From Triticum aestivum (Eukaryota; Streptophyta; Magnoliopsida; Poales; Poaceae), in contig NC_057811.1 in assembly GCF_018294505.1 (NCBI RefSeq), forward strand, positions 24,742,197-24,806,196: a DNA stretch of 64,000 nucleotides, in the 5' to 3' direction. Both the position numbers and the translations under genes were made by a program. Below the pieces are notes generated by a model. The model had not been told where the DNA came from and did not search any database. It saw only the letters and a program-made list of their open reading frames with translations. Positions 19,509 through 29,950 of the stretch are shown in pieces (within the stretch, counting starts at the first letter, position 1; the number at the start of each line of letters is the position of its first letter).

Positions 19509-22500
19509 TCACTTTTTCTTCGCTTGTGTCATTTGCTTATTGCGCCGTAACCATGGATAATCTTCATCGTTTATCAGGATGCTTGGGTCAGCCTTGACTT
19601 TGAAGGGAGGAATTTCATGAAACTTTTCATAATCTTCAGACATGTATGTCTTGCCCTCCACTCCCACAATGTCCCTTTTTCCTGAAAGAACTATGTGCCG
19701 CTTTGGCTCATCGTATGATGTATTCGCTTCCTTATCTTTTCTTTCCCTCGGTCTGGTAGACATGTCCTTCACATAGATAACCTGTGCCACATCATTGGCT
19801 AGGACGAACGGTTCGTCAGTGTACCCAAGATTGTTCAGATCCACTGTTGTCATTCCGTACTATGGGTCTACCTGTACCCCGCCTCCTGATAGATTGACCC
19901 ATTTGCACTTAAACAAAGGGACCTTAAAATCATGTTCGTAGTCAAGTTCCCATATGTCCATTATGTAACCATAATATGTGTCCTTTCCCCTCTCGGTTGC
20001 TGCATCAAAGCGGACACCGCTTTTTTGGTTGGTGCTCTTTTGATCTTGGGCGATCGTGTAAAATATGTTCCCTTTTATCTCGTATCCTTTGTAAGTCAAT
20101 ACAGTCGAAGATGGTCCCCTGGACAACGAGTACAACTCATCACAAACAGTGGTGTCACCTCTGAGACGTGTTTCCAACCAAGTCGAAGATGGTCCCCTGG
20201 ACAACGAGTACAACTCATCACAAACAGTGGTGTCACCTCTGAGACGTGTTTCCAACCAACTGCTGAAAGTCCTGATGTGTTCACATGTAATCCAGTCGTC
20301 ACACTGCTCCGGGTGTTTGGAGCGCAGACTGTTCTTGTGTTCATCGACATACGGGGTCACCAAGGTAGAATTCTGTAGAACTGTGTAGTATGCTTCAGAC
20401 CAAGAATATCCGTCCCTGCATATTATTGAGTTCCCCCCTCCAAGCGTGCCTTTTCCAGTCAGTCTCCCCTCATACCGCGATTTAGGGAGACCTATCTTCT
20501 TAAGGCCAGGAATGAAGTCAACACAAAACCCAATGACATCCTCTGTTTGATGGCCCATGGAGATGCTTCCTTCTGGCCTAGCGCGGTTACGGACATATTT
20601 CTTTAGGACTCCCATGAACCTCTCAAAGGGGAACATATTGTGTAGAAATACGGGCCCCAGAATGACAATCTCGTCGACTAGATGAACTAGGACGTGCGTC
20701 ATGATATTGAAGAAGGATGGTGGGAACACCAGCTCGAAACTGACAAGACATTGCGCCACATCACTCCTTAGCCTTGGTATGATTTCTGGATCGATCACCT
20801 TCTGAGAGATTGCATTGAGGAATGCACATAGCTTCACAATGGCTAATCGGACGTTTTCCGGTAGAAGCCCCCTCAATGCAACCGGAAGCAGTTGCGTCAT
20901 AATCACGTGGCAGTCATGAGACTTTAGGCTCTGGAACTTTTTCTCTGGCATATTTATTATTCCCTTTAAATTCGACGAGAAGCCAGTCGGGACCTTCATA
21001 CTGAGCAGGCATTCAAAGAAGATTTCTTTCTCTTCTTTCGTAAGAGCGTAGCTCGCAGGACCTTCATACTGCTTCGGAGGCATACCGTCTTTTTCGTGCA
21101 AACGTTGCAGGTCCTCCCGTGCCTTAGGTGTATCTTTTGTCTTCCCATACACGCCCAAGAAGCCTAGCAGGTTCACGCAAAGGTTCTTCGTCACGTGCAT
21201 CACGTCGATTGAAGAGCGGACCTCTAGCTCTTTCCAGTAGGGTAGGTCCCAAAATATAGATTTCTTCTTCCACATGGGTGCGTGTCCCTCAGCGTCATTC
21301 GGAACAGCTAGTCCGCCGGGACCCTTTCCAAAGATTACGTGTAAATCATTGACCATAGCAAGTACGTGATCACCGGTACGCATGGCGGGCTTCTTCCGGT
21401 GATCTGCCTCGCCTTTGAAATGCTTGCCTTTCTTTCGACATTGATGGTTGGTCGGAAGAAATCGACGATGGCCCAGGTACACATTCTTCCTGCTTTTGTC
21501 CAGGTATATACTTTCAGTGTCATCTAAACAGTGCGTGCATGCATGGTATCCCTTGTTTGTCTGTCCTGAAAGGTTACTGAGAGCGGGCCAATCGTTGATG
21601 GTTACAAACAGCAACGCGTGCAGGTTAAATTCCTCCTTTTCTGCTCATCCCACGTACGTACACTGTTTCCATTCCACAGCTGTAAAAGTTCTTCAACTAA
21701 TGGCCTTAGGTACACATCAATGTCGTTGCCGGGTTGCTTAGGGCCTTGGATGAGAACTGGCATCATAATGAACTTCCGCTTCATGCACATCCAAGGAGGA
21801 AGGTTATACATACATAGAGTCACGGGCCAGGTGCTGTGATTGCTGCTCTGCTCCCCGAAAGGATTAATGACATCCGCGCTTAAACCAAACCATACGTTCC
21901 TTGGGTCAGCTGCAAACTCAGCCCAGTACTTTCTCTCAATTTTTCTCCACTGCGACCCGTCAGCGGGTACTCTCAACTTCCCGTCTTTCTTACGGTCCTC
22001 ACTGTGCCATCGCATCAACTTGGCATGCTCTTCGTTTCTGAACAGACGTTTCAACCGTGGTATTATAGGAGCATACCACATCACCTTCGCAGGAACCCTC
22101 TTCCTGGGGGGCTCGCCGTCAACATCACCAGGGCCATCTCGTCTAATCTTATATCGCAATGCACCGCATACCGGGCATGCATTCAGATCCTTGTACGCAC
22201 CGCGGTAGAGGATGCAGTCATTAGGGCATGCATGTATCTTCTGCACCTCCAATCCTAGAGGGCATACGACCTTCTTTGCTGCGTATGTACTGTCGGGCAA
22301 TTCGTTATTCTTTGGAAGCTTCTTCTTCAATATTTTCAATAGCTTCTCAAATCCTTTGTCAGGCACAGCATTCTCTGCCTTCCACTGCAGCAATTCCAGT
22401 ACGGTACCGAGCTTTGTGTTGCCATCTTCGCAATTGGGGTACAACCCTTTTTTGTGATCCTCTAACATGCGATCGAACTTCAGCTTCTCCTTTTGACTTT

Positions 22501-22948
22501 CGCATTGCGTCCTTGCATCGACTATGACCCGGCGGAGATCATCATCATCGGGCACTGGTTCCTCTTGATCTTCAGCAGCTTCCCCCCTTGCAGCATCATT
22601 GGGCACATCGTCTGGTTCCTCTTGATCTTCAGCAGCTTCCCCCGTTGCAGCATCACCGTATTCAGGGGGCACATAGTTATCATCGTCCTCTTCTTCTTCG
22701 CCGTCTTCCATCATAACCCCCATTTCTCCGTGCCTCGTCCAAACATTATAGTGTGGCATGAAACCCTTGTAAAGCAGGTGGGCGTGAAGGATTTTTCGGT
22801 CAGAGTAAGACTTCGTATTCCCACATGTAGGGCATGGACAACACATAAAACCATTCTGCTTGTTTGCCTCAGCCACTTCGAGAAAATCATGCACGCCCTT
22901 AATGTACTCGGAGGTGTGTCTGTCACCGTGCATCCATTGCTGGTTCAT
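19509..22948 (-). pseudogene. TNP2-like CACTA transposase, broken
   Basis: From ATG at 22948 (MNQQWMHGDRHTSEY): an N-terminal transposase-associated zinc-binding region (CCPCPTCGN, about residues 35-45), an acidic linker with a repeated EEPDDVPNDAA/EEPVPDDD block, then the Transposase_21 core (CPLGLEVQKIHACPNDCILY, WYAPIIPRLKRLF, NHSTWPVTLCMYNLP). After the break follow NDWPALSNLSGQTNKGYHAC, the DUF4218-type region with KSHDCHVIMTQLLP, and a DUF4216-type end with FKCKWVNL. Function in the family: excision and integration of the element by binding its termini. Lesions: a one-base loss near 21625-21629 shifts the frame (the 448-residue frame ends and a 584-residue frame continues), TAG at 19860-19862 cuts off the last 114 residues, and a 26-residue tandem duplication lies near the C terminus. 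Domain names are from memory of the family. Confidence 0.88.
20103..20258 (-). repeat. In-frame 78-bp tandem duplication in transposase
   Basis: 20103-20180 and 20181-20258 are identical copies. In the transposase frame this doubles a 26-residue segment starting WLETRLRGDTTVCDEL. Identity of the copies indicates a recent event. Confidence 0.9.
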
Positions 22949-23132
22949 CTGCGTGCATTATATATAATTAAGTGTGTCAAAAACCATTACAGAACATCCT
23001 GAATAGATAATTAAGTGACCAAATTAATAGAAGTTCATCATCACATTAGAACCAAAGTACATACATAGTTCTCATCTAACAACATATATATAGCTCTCCA
23101 GAGCATCTAATTAATTAAACCATACATTGAAA

Positions 23133-23818
23133 CTATGTAAAACATTTCAATGCGAAAACAAATGCGATCATAATCGCAACCAAGGTAACAATTGATCCAA
23201 CGGCATAATGATACCAAGCCTCGGTATGAATGGCATATTTTCTAATCTTTCTTATCTTCAAGCGCATTGCATCCATCTTGATCTTGTGATCATCGACGAC
23301 ATCCGCAACATGCAACTCCAATATCATCTTCTCCTCCTCAATTTTTTTAATTTTTTCCTTCAAGTAATTGTTTTCTTCTTCAACTAAATTTAACCTCTCG
23401 ACAATAGGGTCGGTTAGAATTTCCGGTTCAACCACCTCCTAGATAAATAAAATCTATGTCACGCTGGTCGGCATATTTGTCATAAACAATAAATGAATCA
23501 AATAGTTATAAAAAGATAATATATACCACATCCGAATCATAGACAGGACGAGGGCCGACGGGGCGGATACCAAAACCATCGCACTATGTAATAAGAAGGA
23601 ATAAAATAGTAAGAAAACTAGACAAGTATCTATCTAAAGTAAGAATTTTTTTCTTTTAAAAAGAAGATAAGAACAAGAGGCTCACCACGGTGGTGCCGGC
23701 GACGAGATCGGCGCGGGCGGTCGACGGCGGTGAAGACGGGAATGGGACGTGACGGGCCGCTAAACCTAGACAAATCTCGAGGAAAATGGAGCTTTGAGGT
23801 CGAGCTTCGAGAGGACAA
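23133..23818 (-). CDS. CACTA-associated coiled-coil/transmembrane protein, three exons
   Basis: The terminal exon (about 23440-23133) encodes VEPEILTDPIVERLNLVEEE, a charged heptad-like coiled coil (ENNYLKEKIKKIEEEKMILE), then a basic stretch and a hydrophobic helix (YAVGSIVTLVAIMIAFVFAL) four residues before the stop, so a tail-anchored membrane protein is likely. A middle exon near 23586-23529 gives CDGFGIRPVGPRPVYDSD between GT/AG sites, and a first exon near 23818-23686 is Ser/Arg/Pro-rich. I see no in-frame ATG for the first exon, so the start is uncertain. It lies between the CACTA terminus and the transposase in the same orientation. Similar small proteins accompany other Triticeae CACTA elements, from memory. 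Function unknown. Confidence 0.5.
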
Positions 23819-23929
23819 AGCTTAACTAGTGTGGCTCGGGCATTTCATCGAACACCTCATGTGCATAGGAGGTGAGCTAGAGCACCAGAAAGCCCTCCCC
23901 TCGCCGGCCAGAGAAAAACAGAGCACCTC

Positions 23930-24220
23930 ATTGGTCCCGGTTCGTGGCATGAACCGGTACTAAATCCTGGCCTTCTGTCCCGGTTCATGCCAAGAACCGG
24001 GACCAATGGTTGTGGGCCAGGAGCTAGGACCATTAGTCCCGGTTCGTGGCTCGAACCGGGACAAATGGTTCCATACGAACCGGGACCAATGCCCACGAGG
24101 CCCCGGCCGGCCCCCTGGGCTCACGAACCGGGACGAATGCCCCCATGGGTCCCGGTTCGTGACTGAACCGGGGCTAATGTGAAAACTGCCCTGTGACCTA
24201 AGCCCTGTTTTCTACTAGTG
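23930..24220. repeat. Right subterminal repeats and TIR of CACTA
   Basis: At least eight CCCGGTTC(G/A)TG or inverted CGAACCGGGAC motifs lie in 23935-24175, followed by the TIR ending TACTAGTG at 24220. Confidence 0.85.
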
Positions 24221-24223
24221 ACT

Positions 24224-26116
24224 GTAGAGTACATATTCATGGTACAGAGTGGACTATTTTAGTTCTTTCTTGTGCTATATGCCAATCTCAGATTTTATGC
24301 TAGGTCTATTTTAGCTCAACGTTGGTGTTAGTAGTAAAAAACACTTGCAAATGTATGTGTCTTGAATACATAAATTTGTGCTCTAGAAGATAAATGTAGA
24401 GAATGGTAACAATAATTTAATTCGTTGTTTACTACAATATTTGTATTCAGAATAAGTAGTAGTTATACGCTCCTGTGTAGTTTTAGTACCTAACTTGAGA
24501 AATAAATAATAGCCTTTCTCTAAAGAGGTTTGATGCCTTGCTTTTTATAATTCAAATCATTTGTATTTGTTTTCTAATATTTAAACATAATGGTTTGCAG
24601 GGAACAGTGAGGTGACTTTCGATAGCTGTAATGAGCTGATGGAGCCTTTGACCTGAAGTTATATTTGTATAGATTACATGATTTGTTGATGAGGATAAGA
24701 AAGAGGAGCTGATGGCAAACCAACCGAGGAAGGTCACCGAAGATTGAGGTTGGGCGCGATGCCACATCAGAAGTTATTTAGGCTATGGGTGAGTTCGGGG
24801 CCATGGAGTGAGCCGATAGGAGGGTCGAGTATGATGCATACATGTCAACGTTGGTAGTCAGAACTTGATGCTGAGTGTGGATGGGAATGATGGGGTGAGG
24901 ATGGGCGTGCTTTAGTCCAGCAATTTGTCATTGCCAAATGGTTCAATCCCGGTGATGTCATTGCTGGATATGCAAGGTCTCACTGGGCAAGGTATTCGAA
25001 GTTCTTAAGTGCTTAGGAACCTCGCTGTGCTTTCGTATTGACGTGATTAGCAAGTGTATTTACCGAAGCATAGATGTAATGCGGGTTATGTGTAGCACCG
25101 AATCTGAGGTGGCTCCAATCCGGTCGGTTCTGACATTGGAGAGTTAAGACTGAATCAGACTTAATCAGATGGCATCAACACTGTGTTAATCATTGGAAGA
25201 TCTGCCGAGCGTTTGGGAAGAGAAGCATGGTGCCAATACATACTTTTGGTTCTTAACCCAGATGATCTCATTTAAAATTGTTGGCGTTTGTTATAACCAT
25301 TCTTGATGAGCTGCACAACGCTTCATGTATTGCACTACTAATGTCGTTTATTTGGTGGTCAAACTCCTGTTCCACTCCTATATAGATGCTATGTAAATAA
25401 TTTGTTTTGTTGACTAAAATCTGAATATAAGTGAATCTATCTAAAATTAGTACAATGATTATAATTTGTCTTGCGTTGACACGATGATTATAATTTTGAA
25501 GTGTGGGTGTGACAGGGTTGAGGGATTGTGAGTCAGATGTGCCATTAATGGCAGCATGCTTGGATTGGGGAGTGGAGATAGTAAGGAAAAAGTAGTAATC
25601 ATGGTATATGTTTGACATGATTAGGGTATTATGCACCGTTGCAACGCACGGACAAGGAGCACGTGAAAGTAGATGTTTTGCTGAAATGCATGGTTGGTGG
25701 AGAAACATATTTAGAGGAAAGCGAAAGATTGACAAGAACTATTTGTCACAACATAGTGCTAAGCATGTGATGTACACATTGCATATAATTATATTTTGAT
25801 ATATGTTCCCAGAAATAAGTTTGCTGTTCCATAGCAATGGAAGGGCATTTAGCCAGATTTAGCTTTCTTGGATCAGGAACAGATCAAGAAGGTGACATGG
25901 TCGGGGTTTTTTGTATCGTTCTAGACAACAAAACAATTGACAAGGTGATGGATTGAGAGGATGAATGATGTATAGACAGAGAAGGTGAGGTGATGTATGA
26001 TAATTTCAGAGGAAAAGAGCAGTTATAGGAGTGTGTGGTGTTTGTAAGAGAGAGAAGATGCCTGCATTTGTGTTGTGGTTGAACATTGTGTGTAATGGGT
26101 GACGGTTTATTTGTTG
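24224..26116. other. No gene recognised; possible Helitron body
   Basis: AT-rich, no coding region I can support. GCACCGTTGCAACGCACGGA at about 25632 resembles the terminal hairpin at 26117. If the element ending at 26154 is a Helitron, some or all of this is its body; the 5' TC end was not found. Confidence 0.4.
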
Positions 26117-26154
26117 GCCCGTGGCAACGGACGGGCAGTCTATAGTAATGCTAG
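26117..26154 (+). mobile_element. Helitron-like 3' terminus next to PPO promoter
   Basis: GCCCGT (26117-26122) pairs with ACGGGC (26131-26136), followed by 14 nt and CTAG at 26151-26154, then T. Homology with the duplicate PPO promoter starts at 26156, right beside the terminus, which independently marks 26154/26155 as an insertion boundary. Confidence 0.6.
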
Positions 26155-26650
26155 TGCACGATTGCGACGCAGTTCACCGTCGATATTTGTAGGAGTGCAC
26201 GCACGAAGGCGCGTGTCGATGCATGGCCAGTGGCCACACACGTACGTACGTAACGTATGGACCGTGGAACGCGGTTACTGCTTGGACCGTTAGTTTGGTG
26301 CGAGCAAGTAGCTGGCGTGCTGGTCGTCGAACGTGGACGTCTCTTCCTTGCAAAAGAATCTTGGTTTTGCAGGAAATGGCATGTCTTAGTTTGCCCTGAC
26401 TTTGCAGCGAAAAAAAAACACCATCACGTGCATGTCTCAGTTGGTTCATGCCGACACTACCGGCCGGCGTACGTGTTCGGAAGATCTGCCCGACGTCGAC
26501 GCTACCGGCGTAGGTCTTGTCTCATGCCCTTGTTCGTTGCACACTGGCTGGCATCTGCTGCCTACTTTGTACACGTGACATTTCCATCTTGATCTCCTTT
26601 TTTATGGCAAGTTCATCCGCCACGGTTCCCCATTCGTGTCCGCGGCAGGC
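26155..26650 (+). promoter_or_regulatory. PPO upstream region
   Basis: 26156-26412 is shared with the orphan copy at 5588-5970. CACGTG G-box cores lie at 26425-26430 and 26572-26577; the second is 74 nt before the start codon. No convincing TATA box was seen. A Helitron-like end lies 497 bp upstream of the ATG, so any promoter element beyond that distance has been displaced. Confidence 0.5.
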
Positions 26651-28462
26651 ATGGCGAGCTCTAGCTTCATCGTCTTGCCTTTCACGGCCGCCGCCTCTGC
26701 ATGCCATCCTCCAAGCAAGCCCGTAGCCAGGGGCAAACAGGGCCGCCGCACTCGCTTGTCGTGCCATTGCAAAGCCACGGCGGGTGGTGCCGGGGATGAC
26801 GACCTGGCGGTGAGTCGTCGGCTCGACCGCCGGGACGTGCTCCTCGGCCTCACCGGGGTGGGAGCCGCCGGCGCCATCAACCTCGGAGGACTCGCGCTGG
26901 CCGCGGACGACGCCGTGCCGGCCACGTGCGTCACCGTGCCTGTCACGGACCAGGTCATCAGGTGCGTCTCGGCCGACGGCTTCAACTGCCCCGGCGTGTA
27001 CCGCCCCGAGGACGTCGTCGACTTCAGCGCTCTGCCGCCACCGAACGGCCCCTTGCGCGTGCGCCGGCCGGCCCACCTCGTCGCCGCGGACAAGGAGTAC
27101 GTGAGGAAATACGAGGCCGGCGTCCGCATGATGAGGGATCTGGACGCCTCCGGCGATCCGCGCAGCTTCAAGAGCCAGGCCGCCATCCACGAGGCCTACT
27201 GCAACTTCCACTACAAGGTCACCGCGGTGGCCGCCGCGGCCTCAAGAACAGCCGGGGGCGGCGGCGGCACGCCGGAGATCGACTTCGACGTGCACTTCTC
27301 GTCTATCTTCGCTCCGTGGCACCGGATGTACATCTACTTCTTCGAGCGGATCATCGGCGAGCTCATCGGCGACACCACCTTCGCGCTGCCGTACTGGAAC
27401 TGGGACGCGCCGGACGGGATGATGCTGCCGCCGATATTCAACAACGCGTCCTCACCGCTCTATGACGCCAACCGCGACCAGGCGCACGTCACCGCCGTCA
27501 TGGACCTCAACAAGGGCCCAGGCGCGGACAACGAGCTTCCTCTCTGCAGCGACGACGCCTGCGTGAAGGAGAACAACCTCTCCGTCATCTACCGCCAGAT
27601 GGCCGTCGACACGGCCCTGCAGTTCCACGGGAACAAGTTCTGCGCCGGGGGCACCCCCGGCTCCCCCGGCTCACTCGAGAACGCCGCGCACACCGCCGTG
27701 CACATCTGGGTGGGCGGGGACATGGGGGTGCTCGGCACCGCCGGCCGCGACCCCGTCTTCTACTCGCACCACGCCAACGTCGACCGCATGTGGCACCTCT
27801 GGACCACCACGCTCGGGAACCAGGACTTCGTCGGCGCCGGCACCGGCGACTGGCGCGACACCAGCTTCGTCTTCTACGACGAGAAGCGGCGGCCCGTGCG
27901 CATCAGCGTCCGCGACGTCCTCGACGCCGGCAGGCTCGGGTACACGTACGAGGAGAGGGAGACCTTGGAGTGGCTGGACAAGCGGCCCAAGCCGGCGACC
28001 GGCATCGACAGACCGGCCGGCCCAAGCGTCCCCGCCGCCCTCTCCTTCCCCGTGGCTCTGAAGAAGGGCCGGAAGGAGTACGTGACGGTGGAGCGGCCGG
28101 AGGAGGCCCGGGCCAGCGGCGGCAGCAGCAAGAAGGCGCCGGAGGTGCTGGTGGTGGACGTCACCATCGACCCCTGCGAGTACGCCAAGTTCGACGTGCT
28201 CGTCAACGTGCCCAAAGGCCAGGAGGCGCGGGTGGGGCCGCAGGACACCGAGTTCGCAGGGACCTTCGAGAACCTGCCGCACGGCGGCGGCGACGGCGGC
28301 GGCCGGGGCATGGGGCGGCTGACGCTCACGTACCGGTTCGCGCTCCGGGAGCTGGTTGAGGACCTCGGATGCGGCCAGGACCGGCGGCTGGACGTCACGC
28401 TCGTCCCGCGAGCCGGTGGGATGGTCGTGGTAGACGACGTGCGAGTTGAACTTTGTAACTAA
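26651..28462 (+). CDS. PPO: Polyphenol oxidase (catechol oxidase), plastid-targeted, intronless
   Basis: 603 residues from ATG 26651 (context GGCATGGCG); upstream in-frame GTG codons are not plausible starts. Residues 1-85 are a two-part transit peptide: a Ser/Ala-rich stroma signal, then twin-arginine RRDVLLGLTGVGAAGAINLG ending ALAA for the thylakoid lumen. Type-3 copper ligands: CuA H180, H215, H224, with C184 placed for the Cys-His thioether; CuB H347, H351 and H374 in HHANVDRMW. E343, four before the first CuB His, matches the conserved 'waterkeeper'. A DWL-type domain follows, then the KFDV domain (CEYAKFDVLVNVP, about 509-521). It oxidises o-diphenols to quinones with O2; wheat PPOs cause dough browning. 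The phenylalanine gate of many dicot PPOs appears to be Leu361. No intron interrupts the frame, unlike the two-intron wheat PPO genes I recall. All key residues are present, so activity is likely. Confidence 0.95.
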   Translation: MASSSFIVLPFTAAASACHPPSKPVARGKQGRRTRLSCHCKATAGGAGDDDLAVSRRLDRRDVLLGLTGVGAAGAINLGGLALAADDAVPATCVTVPVTDQVIRCVSADGFNCPGVYRPEDVVDFSALPPPNGPLRVRRPAHLVAADKEYVRKYEAGVRMMRDLDASGDPRSFKSQAAIHEAYCNFHYKVTAVAAAASRTAGGGGGTPEIDFDVHFSSIFAPWHRMYIYFFERIIGELIGDTTFALPYWNWDAPDGMMLPPIFNNASSPLYDANRDQAHVTAVMDLNKGPGADNELPLCSDDACVKENNLSVIYRQMAVDTALQFHGNKFCAGGTPGSPGSLENAAHTAVHIWVGGDMGVLGTAGRDPVFYSHHANVDRMWHLWTTTLGNQDFVGAGTGDWRDTSFVFYDEKRRPVRISVRDVLDAGRLGYTYEERETLEWLDKRPKPATGIDRPAGPSVPAALSFPVALKKGRKEYVTVERPEEARASGGSSKKAPEVLVVDVTIDPCEYAKFDVLVNVPKGQEARVGPQDTEFAGTFENLPHGGGDGGGRGMGRLTLTYRFALRELVEDLGCGQDRRLDVTLVPRAGGMVVVDDVRVELCN

Positions 28463-29696
28463 CTGATATGTGCACGAGTCAGCTACTTTAGTTTTTTCAA
28501 GACGGATGATATACCCGGCCTCTACATCCCAGTATATAGACGAAAGTAAAATAAAACCTTAAACTTCGAATATTGAAATCGACACATCGAACTCTCTAAT
28601 CCAGGTATATTTTAAATCTTGAGAGCGTTTACCTGGTATTCGCTCGCTCTGCTTTTGTTTTTCTTTTATTTCCTTTGTCTTTTCAAAGGTATTTCTTTAA
28701 TTATCTTTTTTCCTTCGTTATACTTTGTTATTTCACTGGTTTTCATTCTTCGTTGCATTTTTATTTTATTGTGTTTCTTCCTTGATTTTCTTCGTATTGT
28801 TTTTCCTTTACTTTTTGTTTCTTTGTCGGCTCTAATTGATTTCTTTCTTGACACATGTCTAATATTTCTAAGTACATAATGTACATTTTTAGGTCACACA
28901 TGAAACATTTTTTATACACTTTGAACATTTTCAAATAGATTATCTACATTTTTATAAAAATACATGTTTTCAACACTTTTTGAGTACATGGTAACATTCT
29001 TCCAAATATAGGTTTGCATTTTCTTAATGAAAACACATATTTTTTAAAATTACACAAATATTTTTTACATTTTTAAAAATATACCGATGTATAATTTTTT
29101 TATTGCTATGACATATTTTTTAAAATTACACAAATATTTTTTACATTTTTAAATATACATTGACGTATAATTTTTTATTGCTATGACATATTTTTAACAT
29201 TACACAATCATTTTTTTACATTACACAATCATTTTTTTTACATTGCATACACTTTTTTTAAATGCCACAAACACATGTTTTGAAATCATGTAGATTTTTT
29301 AAATTTTTCAACATTTTGAGTGTACGAAACAATTTTATTTTTGAATCACACGAATATATTACGTACATTTTTTTTAAACTCATTACATTTTTTAGATGCC
29401 ACTAACATTTTTCTTGCCAATTTGTTCAGGTTTCCAAATTTGTTCCTATTTTTAAAATTTAAAAATATGTTTGCATTTTAAAATTTGGTTCAAGTTTCAA
29501 AATTTGTTATCATTTTTTTCGAAAAATGTCTGTGTTCAAAAAGTGTTCCCTTTTTGAAAGTTGATTGTGTTTTTCAAAAGGTATTCACTTTTTTCAAAAA
29601 GTACACGGACTTTTAAACAAAGTGTTCACTCTTTTAAAAACGTTCAGGGATTTCCAAATTATTCATGTTTTCAAATTTTGGTCCATGATATTTTCG
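28463..29696. other. PPO 3' flank and AT-rich repeat, possibly MULE-derived
   Basis: From about 28535, AAAACCTTAAACTTCGAATATTG and CATCGAACTCTCTAATCCAG resemble the TIR style of the MULE at 3540, and the AT-rich body with repeated ACATTTTT and TTGAACATTTT motifs matches that element's interior in character. I did not find a second TIR, so the limits are open. It lies between the intact PPO gene and the PPO fragment. No gene. Confidence 0.4.
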
Positions 29697-29950
29697 AGAC
29701 CCGCACACTCAGGTACACGCACACGGAGAAGGAGACCTTAGAGTGGCAGGACAAGCGGCCCAAGCATGGGGAGGCTGATGCTGACATACCGATTCGCCCC
29801 GCGGGAACTGATTTAGGACCTCCGGTGCAGCCAGGACTGATGGTTGGAGATCACGCTCATCCCGTGAGCCGGTAAGATGGTCACGTGCGTGTTGAGCTTT
29901 GTAACTGAGATTGCCAGCTATTTTCTGCTCCAGAAAGGGTGATATCAGAA
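29697..29950 (+). pseudogene. PPO 3' fragment with 0.32-kb internal deletion
   Basis: The sequence matches PPO codons from about 27925 (GAGACCTT(A/G)GAGTGGC, GGACAAGCGGCCCAAG), then jumps to the region from 28309 (CATGGGG(A/C)GGCTGA...). It continues through the stop region (GTTGA(G/A)CTTTGTAACT) and some 3' flank. The jump removes about 317 nt, covering the start of the KFDV domain. Additional frame stops are present (GATTTAGG where the gene has GTTGAGG). It is a dead duplicate of the last fifth of a PPO gene, 1.2 kb downstream of the live one and in the same orientation. Confidence 0.85.

Larger units (their letters stand above)
12556..24220 (-). mobile_element. CACTA (En/Spm) transposon, 11.7 kb, TSD ACT
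   Basis: The left end CACTAGTAGGAAAAGGGGCTT starts at 12556, and the right end, reverse-complemented, reads CACTAGTAGAAAACAGGGCTT and starts at 24220. Both are flanked by ACT (12553-12555 and 24221-24223), the 3-bp target duplication of this superfamily. Subterminal repeats of the CCCGGTTnnTGnC type fill 12590-12720 and 23930-24180. Genes run on the minus strand: a coiled-coil/membrane protein (23818-23133), a TNP2-like transposase (22948-19509, broken) and a C48 protease protein (16456-13081). Between the last two lie an AT-rich filler, a minisatellite, long inverted repeats and the hairpin RNA unit. Three assembly gaps interrupt it. Loss-of-function lesions in the transposase make it non-autonomous now. 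Confidence 0.93.

Noticed and set aside
21448..22527. Plus-strand frames over the transposase
   Set aside because: They are antisense shadows of the conserved minus-strand transposase.
26636..26650. PPO start five codons earlier
   Set aside because: That codon is GTG with a poor context; the ATG at 26651 has a strong plant context and the transit peptide begins naturally there.
26522..28398. Long minus- and alternate-frame reading frames over PPO
   Set aside because: GC-rich third positions of the PPO gene open the other frames; their residues are Arg/Ala/Pro/Gly-rich and carry no recognisable domain.
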